From Lachnospiraceae bacterium UBA6403 (GTDB lineage Bacteria; Bacillota; Clostridia; Lachnospirales; Lachnospiraceae): a stretch of DNA of 9,531 nucleotides. Position numbers and translations under genes: made by a program. The notes under the pieces were generated by a model. That model had not been told where the DNA came from and ran no database searches. It saw nothing but the letters and a program-made list of their open reading frames with translations. Below are positions 1-7,958 of this stretch, one piece after another (position 1 is the stretch's first letter; each line of letters starts with the position of its first letter). The stretch is taken from assembly GCA_002437435.1 (NCBI GenBank), contig DJPV01000025.1, forward strand, positions 1 to 9,531, in the 5' to 3' direction.

Positions 1-67
1 TCATAGATCACTTGACACTATCATTTGATTTTTAGATTTGAATTATGAAATTACCCACCTTTTTCTC

Positions 68-97
68 TTTATAGCATTACTGTTTAAACAGTGTCAA
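68..97 (-). promoter_or_regulatory. Strong sigma-A type promoter reading out of the left edge
   Basis: On the minus strand a perfect -35 box TTGACA (97..92) is followed after 18 bp by TATAAA (73..68), preceded by TGC, so it is also an extended -10. Transcription would start near position 61 and run off the left edge. An AGGTGG sequence lies at 60..55, but no ATG, GTG or TTG sits at usable distance behind it. The first ATG (24..22) opens only a 7-codon frame ending at the window edge, and a second ATG (4..2) overlaps its stop. The real gene must therefore begin at or beyond the left edge. The boxes are seen directly; activity is inferred. Confidence 0.7.
79..92. promoter_or_regulatory. 14-bp perfect palindrome inside promoter spacer (probable operator)
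   Basis: ACTGTTTAAACAGT is a perfect 14-bp palindrome. It fills most of the spacer between the -35 and -10 boxes of the leftward promoter and overlaps the last base of the -35 box. A dimeric repressor bound here would block RNA polymerase, so a simple repression switch is the natural reading. I do not recognise the sequence as the consensus of a named regulator family. Confidence 0.5.
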
Positions 98-158
98 CCC
101 ATATGGGATAAATCTCTGAAGAAATCCCGTCAGAAACGGCATAATTTCACGCAGGTTG

Positions 159-229
159 CCACTGTTATGTCGTTGTCTACTACAGAAAACGACAGTGGTC
201 TCAGACTTCTATCCATCCAAACCACTGCC
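159..229 (-). repeat. Three-armed set of competing inverted repeats (3' region of the secreted-protein gene)
   Basis: Read on the minus strand, arm 1 (229..221, GGCAGTGGT) can pair with the start of arm 2 (199..188, ACCACTGTCGTT; 9 bp with one G-U). Arm 2 can instead pair with arm 3 (174..159), using either 7 bp at 168-174/188-194 or the outer CCACTGT/ACAGTGG pairing. The two hairpins exclude each other. The structure starts about 34 bases after the stop codon of the secreted protein gene and may be a weak terminator (TTTT follows arm 2) or a processing structure. There is no long T-run, so the terminator call is weak. Nothing else but AT-rich sequence is seen between this structure and the leftward promoter. 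Confidence 0.35.
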
Positions 230-262
230 GAGTTTACAACTTCATTCTATTTACTTTTTATA

Positions 263-1921
263 CTATTTAACTGTTACTTTTACTTTCTTAGTGCATCCAT
301 TTACTGCATAGATATATACATAACAGGTTCCTTTTTCTTTTGCTGTGATCTTACCATCTTTGGATACAGTTGCTACCTTTTTATTTGATGTATCATATCT
401 GAATTGTGCTGTATGACCAAAGAGTGGAAGTTTATTATTCTTCTTAACAATAGCTGCTTTTATCTTAGCTGTTTTTCCCTTTTTCAGGCTGTAAGCAGAT
501 TTACCTACCTGAATCTTCTTGGTATCTGTTACAGTAGTATTCTTCTTGCCAACCGCATGACCGGTAATGGATTTTCCGATAATCACTTTCTTGCCGTCAA
601 CCTTCTTGTATGCAACTATATAACATTTTACATTATCCTTCTGATTTACAGCCTTTTTATCCAGCTTATTGATCATCGCAGATAAGGTCTTTGCAGATTT
701 TACAGACTTAACAACGGTGTATTTGCCTTTCTTGCAATATGCCATATATACATCATATCCATCTGCTTTTGCAACCTTGCCCCATGTTACTTTGATCGTC
801 TTTCCTGTAGTGATACTGAACTTGGAGCTTAATGCCTGATCATTTGCTTTTGTGCGTTTTACTTTTACAACAGGCTTTGCAAGGTTATCATTCTCGATAA
901 CTATATATGGAACACTTCTCTCTAATGGACTGTCTGAATTCGTTGTATACCAGTTAAAATCAGCATATACAACATCATCCGGATCAGAATCAGCAGATGT
1001 GATCCAGACCATATGACACTTCTTACATACAGTGATCCATTTATTAGGTGATAACTGATTACCAAAATAAATCTTGTCTCCAACCTGCACTTCGTCTGCT
1101 TTTAATACTATCTTTGATGCATCTTCTATCTCTGCAGCAGCTTTCCTGTCTGCATCTACATACTTACAGATTGAACATGTATATCTGTCTTCGCCTGTGG
1201 TTCCATATGAATGTTTCTGAAAATTCTCTTTCAAATCACTGTGTCCACAGGTTGCCGGATGCCAATGTCCATCCTTATCACTTTCCCATAAATAAGAAAA
1301 CTTATGCGTATGCTCTGTCCATTTCGCATACAGTGTTATGTCTTTAACCACTGTAGAACCTGCCCACACTCTTTCTGTAAGTGCTTCGTCCTTATACCAA
1401 CCCGCAAAATCATATCCCTCTTTAGTAGGAAGCGGTAAGTCTTTTGGAATATTAGTCTGTCTTTCGGCCTTTGCAACTTCACTTCCACCATTTGTATTAT
1501 ATGTGATCGTATATCCAAGTGTTCCATTTTCCATAATCGTATATGGTGTATCAAATGAAACCGGAGTTTTTATATATGTTGTATTCGTTGTTGCAAAATA
1601 CCAGTTAAACCAATCCCAACTAACAGAACTTGCATGATCTTTATGTTCCTCTGTTTTCTTCATCTCTACACTTATATGGTCAGCATTATATGCAATCCAG
1701 ACCATATGACATGTTGTACATACTGCTACCTCAGGATTTGATGTAGTCTGAACTTCTCTGTAAACCGTATCCCCTACCTGTATGTTTGTAGGATCAACCG
1801 TTCCTGACCTGTATTCTGCTGCGTTTACTTTCATTGTTCCCATTCCCACAAACATAACAATGCCGATCAGCAAGGCTGTCAGGATGCCTGTAACTTTGTT
1901 CTCTTTTAATCGTCTTACCAT
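263..1921 (-). CDS. Secreted multi-domain protein with two CxxCHMVWI modules, InlB-type B-repeat, FN3-like and Big_2-like domains
   Basis: A 552-residue exported protein of unknown function. An N-terminal signal peptide (basic residues 3-9, hydrophobic core about 11-30, likely cleavage after VNA near 34) is followed by module A (47-133) with CTTCH at 68-72. Next come an InlB/Listeria-Bacteroides type repeat (137-202, containing NGG, GYDFAGWY and ITLYAKW) and a His/Cys-rich segment (203-255: HTH, HWHPATCGH, CSIC). Module B (278-345) has CKKCH at 299-303. An FN3-like domain (about 350-460) and a Big_2 bacterial Ig-like domain (468-552) end the protein. There is no LPXTG motif or C-terminal membrane anchor, so it is either released or held by its repeats. 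Such architectures are typical of clostridial surface or extracellular proteins. The start is supported by AAAGGGG about 10 bases upstream. The CxxCH motifs look like heme sites but more probably bind zinc, because the flanking domains are cell-wall types. Confidence 0.85.
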   Translation of the reverse strand: MVRRLKENKVTGILTALLIGIVMFVGMGTMKVNAAEYRSGTVDPTNIQVGDTVYREVQTTSNPEVAVCTTCHMVWIAYNADHISVEMKKTEEHKDHASSVSWDWFNWYFATTNTTYIKTPVSFDTPYTIMENGTLGYTITYNTNGGSEVAKAERQTNIPKDLPLPTKEGYDFAGWYKDEALTERVWAGSTVVKDITLYAKWTEHTHKFSYLWESDKDGHWHPATCGHSDLKENFQKHSYGTTGEDRYTCSICKYVDADRKAAAEIEDASKIVLKADEVQVGDKIYFGNQLSPNKWITVCKKCHMVWITSADSDPDDVVYADFNWYTTNSDSPLERSVPYIVIENDNLAKPVVKVKRTKANDQALSSKFSITTGKTIKVTWGKVAKADGYDVYMAYCKKGKYTVVKSVKSAKTLSAMINKLDKKAVNQKDNVKCYIVAYKKVDGKKVIIGKSITGHAVGKKNTTVTDTKKIQVGKSAYSLKKGKTAKIKAAIVKKNNKLPLFGHTAQFRYDTSNKKVATVSKDGKITAKEKGTCYVYIYAVNGCTKKVKVTVK

Positions 1922-2028
1922 ATTTTCTTATCCCCTTTCATTTATCTGAATACAACGTATGATACAACATTTAGTATGATCTTATCTGCATGTCTCATTA
2001 TGTTGTTCCAAATAAGTTATTTTCTGGT

Positions 2029-2098
2029 ATTGTACCATAATCATTTTCCCATACCGGATTCTGTGCACGAAATGTTTGAAAAACGGCATGAAATGTTT
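2029..2098 (-). promoter_or_regulatory. Tandem 13-bp activator-like repeats with extended -10 element upstream of the secreted-protein gene
   Basis: On the minus strand AAACATTTCATGC (2098..2086) and AAACATTTCGTGC (2077..2065) are direct repeats differing at one base, with a 21-bp period (two helical turns). About 30 bp downstream is TGG-TACAAT (-10 at 2034..2029), an extended -10 box with no recognisable -35 (CCGGTA at 17 bp). Direct repeats on one helix face next to a promoter without a -35 box fit an activator site. The 21-bp period is like that described for LytTR-domain regulators such as AgrA, although these bases do not match the AgrA consensus. The start would be near 2022, giving a leader of about 100 bases. 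Confidence 0.45.
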
Positions 2099-2135
2099 CA
2101 CTGGATTTGAAAATATAGTCGACGCGTGTATGGGT

Positions 2136-2210
2136 AATAAAAAAGAAAGATAGTACTGCTGCTATCATGTGTCTCGCACAAGAATAGACAATACTATCTT
2201 TCTCTTTATT
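2136..2210 (-). terminator. Hairpin/T-run terminator of the groES-groEL operon
   Basis: AGAAAGATAGTA (2144-2155) and TACTATCTTTCT (2192-2203) are perfect 12-base complementary arms, extended outward by AATAAA/TTTATT with small mismatches. The 36-base interior can form further short pairs (CTAT/ATAG, TGTG/CACA). On the minus strand the stem runs into CTTTCTTTTTTATT, the expected U-rich tail. It lies about 30 bases after the groEL stop codon. The stem is AT-rich, and the plus strand also ends in T-rich sequence, so it could work in both directions. Confidence 0.7.
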
Positions 2211-2241
2211 CTCTATTGAACTTTATGAGTGATGTTTTATT

Positions 2242-3879
<1,638 letters not shown>

Positions 3880-3912
3880 CTACCTCCAACTGTTTTTCTG
3901 CTATTTGACTGA

Positions 3913-4200
3913 TTATTCACTGACAACTGCAAGAATGTCGCTCTGTTTTACAATGATATATTCATCATCACCAAGCTTAACTTCTGTTCCTGCATACTTA
4001 GAATAAATAACTCTGTCTCCTGCTTTTACTTCCATAGGAACCTTAACACCATCAACAACAGCGCCAGGACCAACTTCTACAACGTCTGCATACTGTGGCT
4101 TCTCTTTTGCCTGTCCAGGTAATACGATACCTGATTTTGTTGTTTCTTCTGCTACGGACTGTTTTAATACAACTCTGTCTCCTAATGGTACTAATTTCAT
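3913..4200 (-). CDS. groES: Co-chaperonin GroES (Hsp10)
   Basis: The 95-residue co-chaperonin caps the GroEL ring as a heptamer. The protein opens with MKLVPLGDRVVL, has the mobile-loop region around EETTKSGIVLPGQAKEKPQ, and ends with the family hallmark AGDRVIYSKYAGTEV followed by EYIIVKQSDILAVV. An in-frame ATG exists 24 codons further upstream (4272), but it lies inside the CIRCE element and would add residues absent from GroES. AGGAGG sits about 10 bases before the ATG at 4200, which settles the start. It is the first gene of the groES-groEL operon, with an untranslated leader of about 90 bases containing CIRCE. Confidence 0.98.
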   Translation of the reverse strand: MKLVPLGDRVVLKQSVAEETTKSGIVLPGQAKEKPQYADVVEVGPGAVVDGVKVPMEVKAGDRVIYSKYAGTEVKLGDDEYIIVKQSDILAVVSE

Positions 4201-4261
4201 AATATATATTCCTCCTAACATATTAAATCCATTCTTGTCTGCCTTATGTATCCGGCAGTTC

Positions 4262-4288
4262 CTAGCACTCATTTCTCTTGAGTGCTAA
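4262..4288. promoter_or_regulatory. CIRCE operator (HrcA binding site)
   Basis: On the minus strand TTAGCACTC, nine bases and GAGTGCTAG match the CIRCE consensus TTAGCACTC-N9-GAGTGCTAA at all but the last base. It lies just downstream of the groES -10 box and so covers the start of the transcript. HrcA bound here represses groESL, and heat or protein stress relieves this. The hrcA gene is not in the window. Confidence 0.95.
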
Positions 4289-4298
4289 CACAATTATT

Positions 4299-4326
4299 AT
4301 TGTATTCATTTTTTTGAAAAAATCAA
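4299..4326 (-). promoter_or_regulatory. Vegetative promoter of groES-groEL
   Basis: TTGATT (4326..4321) and TACAAT (4304..4299) are separated by 16 bp on the minus strand. This places the start near 4292, immediately before the CIRCE element. It agrees with the standard arrangement of a sigma-A promoter controlled by HrcA in Firmicutes. The -35 box matches consensus at 4 of 6 positions and the -10 box at 5 of 6. Confidence 0.65.
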
Positions 4327-4354
4327 CCCCTAAAATGATAAAAATTATATTAAA

Positions 4355-4384
4355 TGGACAAATCTTTTTCATTATATGTAAAAT
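4355..4384 (+). promoter_or_regulatory. Candidate promoter for the DUF6062-like gene
   Basis: TGGACA (4355-4360) and TAAAAT (4379-4384) each match consensus at 5 of 6 positions, with an 18-bp spacer. Transcription would begin near 4391 and leave an untranslated leader of about 160 bases holding the repeats at 4450-4490. AT-rich DNA gives such matches by chance, so this is only the best candidate seen. Confidence 0.35.
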
Positions 4385-4449
4385 ATCCTGAATTCAGAAC
4401 GAAAAACCTGCATTTTGATTTGTAAATTCAGATGCTGCATGGTATGCTT

Positions 4450-4490
4450 CTGATATGAACATATGTCAGATATCATCTGATACGGAACAT
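4450..4490 (+). repeat. Dyad and imperfect direct repeats in the leader upstream of the DUF6062-like gene
   Basis: CTGATATGAACAT (4450-4462) and CTGATACGGAACAT (4477-4490) are imperfect direct repeats 27 bp apart. Between and overlapping them is the dyad TCAGAT-ATC-ATCTGA (4466-4480). CTGATA appears a third time near 4511. The cluster could be a regulator site or an RNA hairpin in the leader; no known riboswitch is recognised. The rest of 4327-4549 shows only AT-rich sequence and the candidate promoter. Confidence 0.35.
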
Positions 4491-4549
4491 GCTATCTGCT
4501 TATTCACAGGCTGATATACAAATAATAAAAAAGAAATGGAGAACACGCT

Positions 4550-5269
4550 ATGGCTGAACAATTATATACAATACCTGTCAACGATGCCTTTCAAGCGGAC
4601 TGTGAATGTCCACTCTGTCAGATGCAGAAAGCACTGGAGGAACATGCCATCGAATATACGATGGGTCCAAGCTATATGGAGGACGACAACCGGGCTATGA
4701 CAGATAAAATGGGCTTCTGTTCCCATCACATCAGTATGTTATATAAAGAAAAGAACCGGCTGGGTCTTGCCCTGATGTTAAAAACCCACACGGATAAAAC
4801 GATCCGTGACCTGAAAACCTTATCCGAAAAAGGAACTCCTGCAAAGCCGGGACTTTTTTCCAAACAGACAAATCATTCCCCTGTCGGTGCTTATATCAGA
4901 GAACTGGAAGACTCCTGTTTTATCTGTGACCGTATGAACCGTACCTTTGACCGCTATGTCGATACGATCTTTCATATGTGGAAAAAGAATCCTGAATTCA
5001 AGGACATCTTTAAGAGCAGCAGGGGCTTCTGTACTTACCATTACGGTATCCTCTACGATACCGCTGTCACAAAGCTGCCCAAAGCCCAGTGCGAGGAATT
5101 CATCGAAGCATTGAATCACTTATATTTTGAGAATATGGAACGTGTCAATGGCGATATCGGCTGGTTCATCGACAAATTCGACTATCGCTTCAAAAACGAG
5201 CCGTGGAAGAACTCAAAGGATGCTTTACCTCGCGGCATTATCAAAACCAACCACACATTTGTAGAATAA
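4550..5269 (+). CDS. DUF6062-like cysteine-rich protein with a duplicated CxxC / GFCxxH pattern
   Basis: A 239-residue soluble protein that I recognise as resembling the DUF6062 family of Clostridia; its function is unknown. No signal peptide or membrane segment is visible. The sequence contains the same pattern twice. First comes CPLC (C20, C23) followed by GFC-SHH (C57, H59/H60); then CFIC (C123, C126) followed by GFC-TYH (C161, H164). Each set has three cysteines and a histidine, enough for one zinc ion, so two zinc-binding halves that arose by duplication are likely. The surroundings of both halves are helical and charged. The start is supported by GGAG eight bases before the ATG. The gene diverges from groES and is convergent with the hydrolase gene at 5510. 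Its TAA stop lies at the left end of the palindromic element. The metal-binding role is inferred. Confidence 0.85.
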   Translation: MAEQLYTIPVNDAFQADCECPLCQMQKALEEHAIEYTMGPSYMEDDNRAMTDKMGFCSHHISMLYKEKNRLGLALMLKTHTDKTIRDLKTLSEKGTPAKPGLFSKQTNHSPVGAYIRELEDSCFICDRMNRTFDRYVDTIFHMWKKNPEFKDIFKSSRGFCTYHYGILYDTAVTKLPKAQCEEFIEALNHLYFENMERVNGDIGWFIDKFDYRFKNEPWKNSKDALPRGIIKTNHTFVE

Positions 5270-5510
5270 AAAGTGACAATATTGCTGCCTGATCAACATA
5301 GGATACACACAAAAATACTGTGTACATTGCACTTCACATATTATTCCGCAAAACGCTTTCGCTCTACCCTCAACGCAGCAGTACTAAGTTCGCCGTATTA
5401 TACGGCTCACTAAGGACTGGCGTTCGGGCAGGTTTGCTTCATAATAGTGAGTGTAATGTACACAGTATTTTTTATATAGTATAAAATTCACAGCAATATT
5501 GTCAGTTTTT
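5268..5510. repeat. 243-bp imperfect palindromic (MITE-like) element filling a convergent intergenic gap
   Basis: The outer ends AAAAAGTGACAATATTGCTG (5268-5287) and its inverted copy (5491-5510) match at 19 of 20 bases. A second pair of arms, 5311-5328 and 5455-5472, is complementary at 18 of 18. Weaker symmetry continues inward (TATTAT near 5339 with ATAATA near 5441; CAACGC with GCGTT) to a central GCCGTA-TTA-TACGGC (5392-5406). The middle is more GC-rich than the flanks. TA occurs just at both ends (5267-5268, 5511-5512), as expected of a TA target duplication, although two bases prove little. No coding sequence is seen inside. Transcribed from either side it would fold into a long hairpin followed by T's, so it can serve as a bidirectional terminator for both neighbouring genes. 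Confidence 0.8.
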
Positions 5511-6124
5511 TACATTGTCTGTTTGGTTATATGACCACTAAATGCCTGTGCAAGACCATGCGTCCACAGGTATTCGCGATATCTTCGAAGCAGACCTTTG
5601 TAAATCACCTTTACATTACTGCTCTTTCGAAAATCATCCGGTCTTACAAGCCCTGGTTGTTTATCAAGAATATGTATACCAGAACGTTCTAACACACTTG
5701 CTACAAACTGAGAGCAAAAATAATTATATTCTCTCTCAATTGCTTTATTTCGTATAACACCATAGAGTCCCCAGAAATTATACCGGTAACGGTCAGCATT
5801 TGCTTTAAATCCGGCAAGTTCCTGCAATACATGTCTGTACTGCTTCTCCGTTACGGTAAGTTCCAAAACAACACAGTTTGTTTCAACATCTCTGCCAAAT
5901 ATCCCTGTATCAATATCTTCAATGATGAATCCACAGTTAAACGGATTATAAATGCCCTTTCTGGCAAAGCTGTACATCTCCCGGAGTTCCAGATCCAGTG
6001 CAATGGATGCATGTGCATATGGCTCTTTTGTCCAGAATTTGATGATTCTTGCAGGAACTGTGTGTGTCTTGGAAATCAGGATATATAATTTTCTGTTTTC
6101 TAATTCTGATATATCATTTTTCAT
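5510..6124 (-). CDS. Permuted papain-like hydrolase (YiiX / NlpC-P60 superfamily)
   Basis: A 204-residue protein with the signature of the circularly permuted NlpC/P60 (YiiX/YaeF type) fold. The catalytic histidine comes first in AHASIAL (H38), and the nucleophile later in YFCSQFVASVL (C137), followed by the usual RPDDF segment (161-165). Family members cleave amide or ester bonds, with cell-wall peptides or lipids as possible substrates; the substrate here is unknown. There is no signal peptide, so it is probably cytoplasmic or membrane-peripheral. The ATG lies 19 bases after the glnS stop without a clear Shine-Dalgarno sequence, which suggests translation coupled to glnS. The TAA stop is formed at the right end of the palindromic element. 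The fold call is fairly secure; the biochemical role is not. Confidence 0.75.
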   Translation of the reverse strand: MKNDISELENRKLYILISKTHTVPARIIKFWTKEPYAHASIALDLELREMYSFARKGIYNPFNCGFIIEDIDTGIFGRDVETNCVVLELTVTEKQYRHVLQELAGFKANADRYRYNFWGLYGVIRNKAIEREYNYFCSQFVASVLERSGIHILDKQPGLVRPDDFRKSSNVKVIYKGLLRRYREYLWTHGLAQAFSGHITKQTM

Positions 6125-6143
6125 ATTTTTAACTGACTGATTG

Positions 6144-7808
6144 TTATTTTCCAGGCTTATAAGAACTCTTCAATGAAACAATACGGTTATATACAGGATG
6201 CTCCTTGGTAGAATCCTTGGAATCTACACAGAAGAAACCATTACGAAGAAACTGGAATGCCTCACCCGGTTTTGCATCTTCAAATGCCCTTTCCAACTTA
6301 CATCCCTGTAATACTGTTAAGGAATTCGGATTGAGATTTAATGTTCCATCCTCATTCAGCTTACCTTTTTCCTCATCTACAATGTTCTCATATAAACGAA
6401 CCTCGGCATCAATTGCGCTCTCTGCTGATACCCAATGAATAGTTCCTTTTACCTTTCTGCCTTCAAATCCGGAACCGCTCTTAGTTGCAGGATCATAAGT
6501 ACAGTGAACAACTGTTACATTTCCATCTTCATCCTTCTCATATCCGGTACAGGTTACAAAATATGCATTTTTCAGACGTACCTCATTGCCAGGGAACAGA
6601 CGGAAATATTTCTTAGGCGGCTCTTCCATGAAGTCATCTCTTTCAATATAGAGATACTTGCTAAATGCAACTTCTCTGGAACCGGCTTCTTCATTTTCCT
6701 GATTGTTCTCAACTGGCAGATATTCTACCTGATCCTCCGGATAATTATCGATCACCAGCTTAATCGGATTCAGAACTGCCATATAACGGTTTGCTGTAAG
6801 CTTCAGATCATCACGGAGACAATACTCAAGCATCGCATAATCAACAGAGCTCTGGCTCTTTGAGATACCAACCAGCTCCATAAATTTCTTAATAGAAGAA
6901 GCAGTAAATCCCCGTCTTCTGAGTGCCGCAATCGATACAAGTCTTGGATCATCCCAGCCATCTACGATACCATCTTCTACCAGCTTCTTAATATATCTCT
7001 TACCTGTAACTACATTAGTCAGATATAACTTTGCAAATTCGATCTGCTTTGGTGGATTTTCATATTCCAATTCACGTACTACCCAATCATAAAGAGGTCT
7101 GTGATCCTCAAATTCCAGTGTACAGATAGAATGTGTCACACCCTCGATTGCATCCTCGATTGGATGAGCAAAATCATACATTGGATAAATACACCATTTA
7201 TCTCCTGTATTATGATGTGTCATACGTGCAACACGGTAAATAACAGGATCACGCATATTGATATTCGGTGATGCCATATCGATCTTTGCACGAAGCACCT
7301 TGCTTCCATCCGGAAATTCTCCATTCTTCATTCCCTCAAACAATGCAAGATTTTCTTCAATACTTCTGTCCCTATATGGGCTGTTCTTACCCGGCTCTGT
7401 CAGAGTTCCTCTGTACTCACGGATCTCATCTGCTGTCAGGTCACATACAAATGCCTTACCTTTCTTGATCAGCTTAACTGCCGCTTCATACATCTGGTCA
7501 AAATAGTTGGATGCAAAAAATACTCTGTCTCCGAAATCAGCACCCAGCCATCTTACATCATCTAATATCGATTCTACAAACTCAGTCTTCTCTTTTGTTG
7601 GATTCGTGTCGTCAAATCTCAGATTGAACTGTCCGCCATATTCCTGTGCAAGACCATAGTTCAATAATATGGATTTGGCATGTCCAATATGCAAATATCC
7701 ATTCGGTTCCGGAGGAAATCTTGTGACTACCTTCTTTACCTTACCCTCCGCTATATCTTTATCAATGATCTGTTCTATAAAATTTTTCCCGATTGATTCT
7801 TCTGCCAT
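6144..7808 (-). CDS. glnS: Glutaminyl-tRNA synthetase (GlnRS)
   Basis: This class I synthetase attaches glutamine to tRNA-Gln using ATP in the cytoplasm. From the ATG at 7808 it has 554 residues, normal for bacterial GlnRS. Visible motifs are [16 protein letters not shown] (31-46, with HIGH), RFDDTNP (64-70), [20 protein letters not shown] with [14 protein letters not shown] (208-242), and GWDDPRL (284-290). The C-terminal half is the beta-barrel anticodon-binding region. The second signature loop, MSKRK in E. coli, reads VTGKRYIKK (267-275), so the KMSKS-type loop is altered. An in-frame ATG at 7826 is rejected because AAGGAGG lies inside that extension. The sequence then has ATGATG, and the second ATG (8 bases from GGAGG) is preferred; 7811 is possible. 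It is the first gene of a two-gene unit with the hydrolase at 5510. Confidence 0.97.
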   Translation of the reverse strand: MAEESIGKNFIEQIIDKDIAEGKVKKVVTRFPPEPNGYLHIGHAKSILLNYGLAQEYGGQFNLRFDDTNPTKEKTEFVESILDDVRWLGADFGDRVFFASNYFDQMYEAAVKLIKKGKAFVCDLTADEIREYRGTLTEPGKNSPYRDRSIEENLALFEGMKNGEFPDGSKVLRAKIDMASPNINMRDPVIYRVARMTHHNTGDKWCIYPMYDFAHPIEDAIEGVTHSICTLEFEDHRPLYDWVVRELEYENPPKQIEFAKLYLTNVVTGKRYIKKLVEDGIVDGWDDPRLVSIAALRRRGFTASSIKKFMELVGISKSQSSVDYAMLEYCLRDDLKLTANRYMAVLNPIKLVIDNYPEDQVEYLPVENNQENEEAGSREVAFSKYLYIERDDFMEEPPKKYFRLFPGNEVRLKNAYFVTCTGYEKDEDGNVTVVHCTYDPATKSGSGFEGRKVKGTIHWVSAESAIDAEVRLYENIVDEEKGKLNEDGTLNLNPNSLTVLQGCKLERAFEDAKPGEAFQFLRNGFFCVDSKDSTKEHPVYNRIVSLKSSYKPGK

Positions 7809-7846
7809 CATTAATGCCTCCTTCATATAATTAGCATGACTTTTTT

Positions 7847-7875
7847 AGTCTATCACATTTTAGATAAAGCCTCAA
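7847..7875 (-). promoter_or_regulatory. Candidate promoter of glnS
   Basis: TTGAGG (7875..7870) and TAGACT (7852..7847) are 17 bp apart on the minus strand, with TGA before the -10 box giving an extended -10. The start near 7840 would leave a leader of about 30 bases. Each box matches consensus at 4 of 6 positions. There is no room for a T-box leader here, so the gene is not under that control from this promoter. Confidence 0.4.
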
Positions 7876-7916
7876 CTGCTAATTCTAAAACTCAGTAATT
7901 TTCAGCAAATCTCTTA

Positions 7917-7945
7917 TTGACAAATACGCCATTTTACTATATATT
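7917..7945 (+). promoter_or_regulatory. Promoter of the tRNA-Thr gene
   Basis: A perfect TTGACA (7917-7922), a 17-bp spacer and TATATT (7940-7945, 5 of 6 matches) form a near-consensus promoter. The predicted start near 7952 is about 7 bases before the mature tRNA, as is usual for a single tRNA gene. Confidence 0.85.
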
Positions 7946-7958
7946 AACTAATGTTGTT

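Noticed and set aside
12..46. Plus-strand promoter from TTGACA at 12-17
   Set aside because: No -10 box at 16-19 bp (the best AT-rich candidate, AATTAT, is 23 bp away), and no plus-strand gene follows.
38..388. 116-codon plus-strand frame at the left edge
   Set aside because: It runs antisense over the end of the secreted-protein gene, has a low-complexity aromatic composition and no ribosome binding site.
887..1783. Reading the two CxxCH motifs as a multiheme c-type cytochrome
   Set aside because: Only two motifs, embedded in cell-surface repeat modules of a probable fermentative Clostridia member, with no distal ligand pattern seen; zinc or structural roles fit better.
4201..4272. N-terminal extension of groES from an ATG at 4272
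   Set aside because: It would start inside CIRCE and add 24 residues foreign to GroES; AGGAGG supports the ATG at 4200.
4820..5119. Minus-strand frame within the DUF6062-like gene
   Set aside because: A shadow of the plus-strand gene, whose cysteine pattern and ribosome binding site are convincing.
7809..7826. Longer glnS starting at the ATG at 7826
   Set aside because: The AAGGAGG ribosome binding site of the ATGATG start lies inside this extension, and there is no good site before 7826.
7809..7958. T-box riboswitch upstream of glnS
   Set aside because: The gap to the tRNA gene is only 150 bp and no T-box sequence, specifier hairpin or leader terminator is visible.
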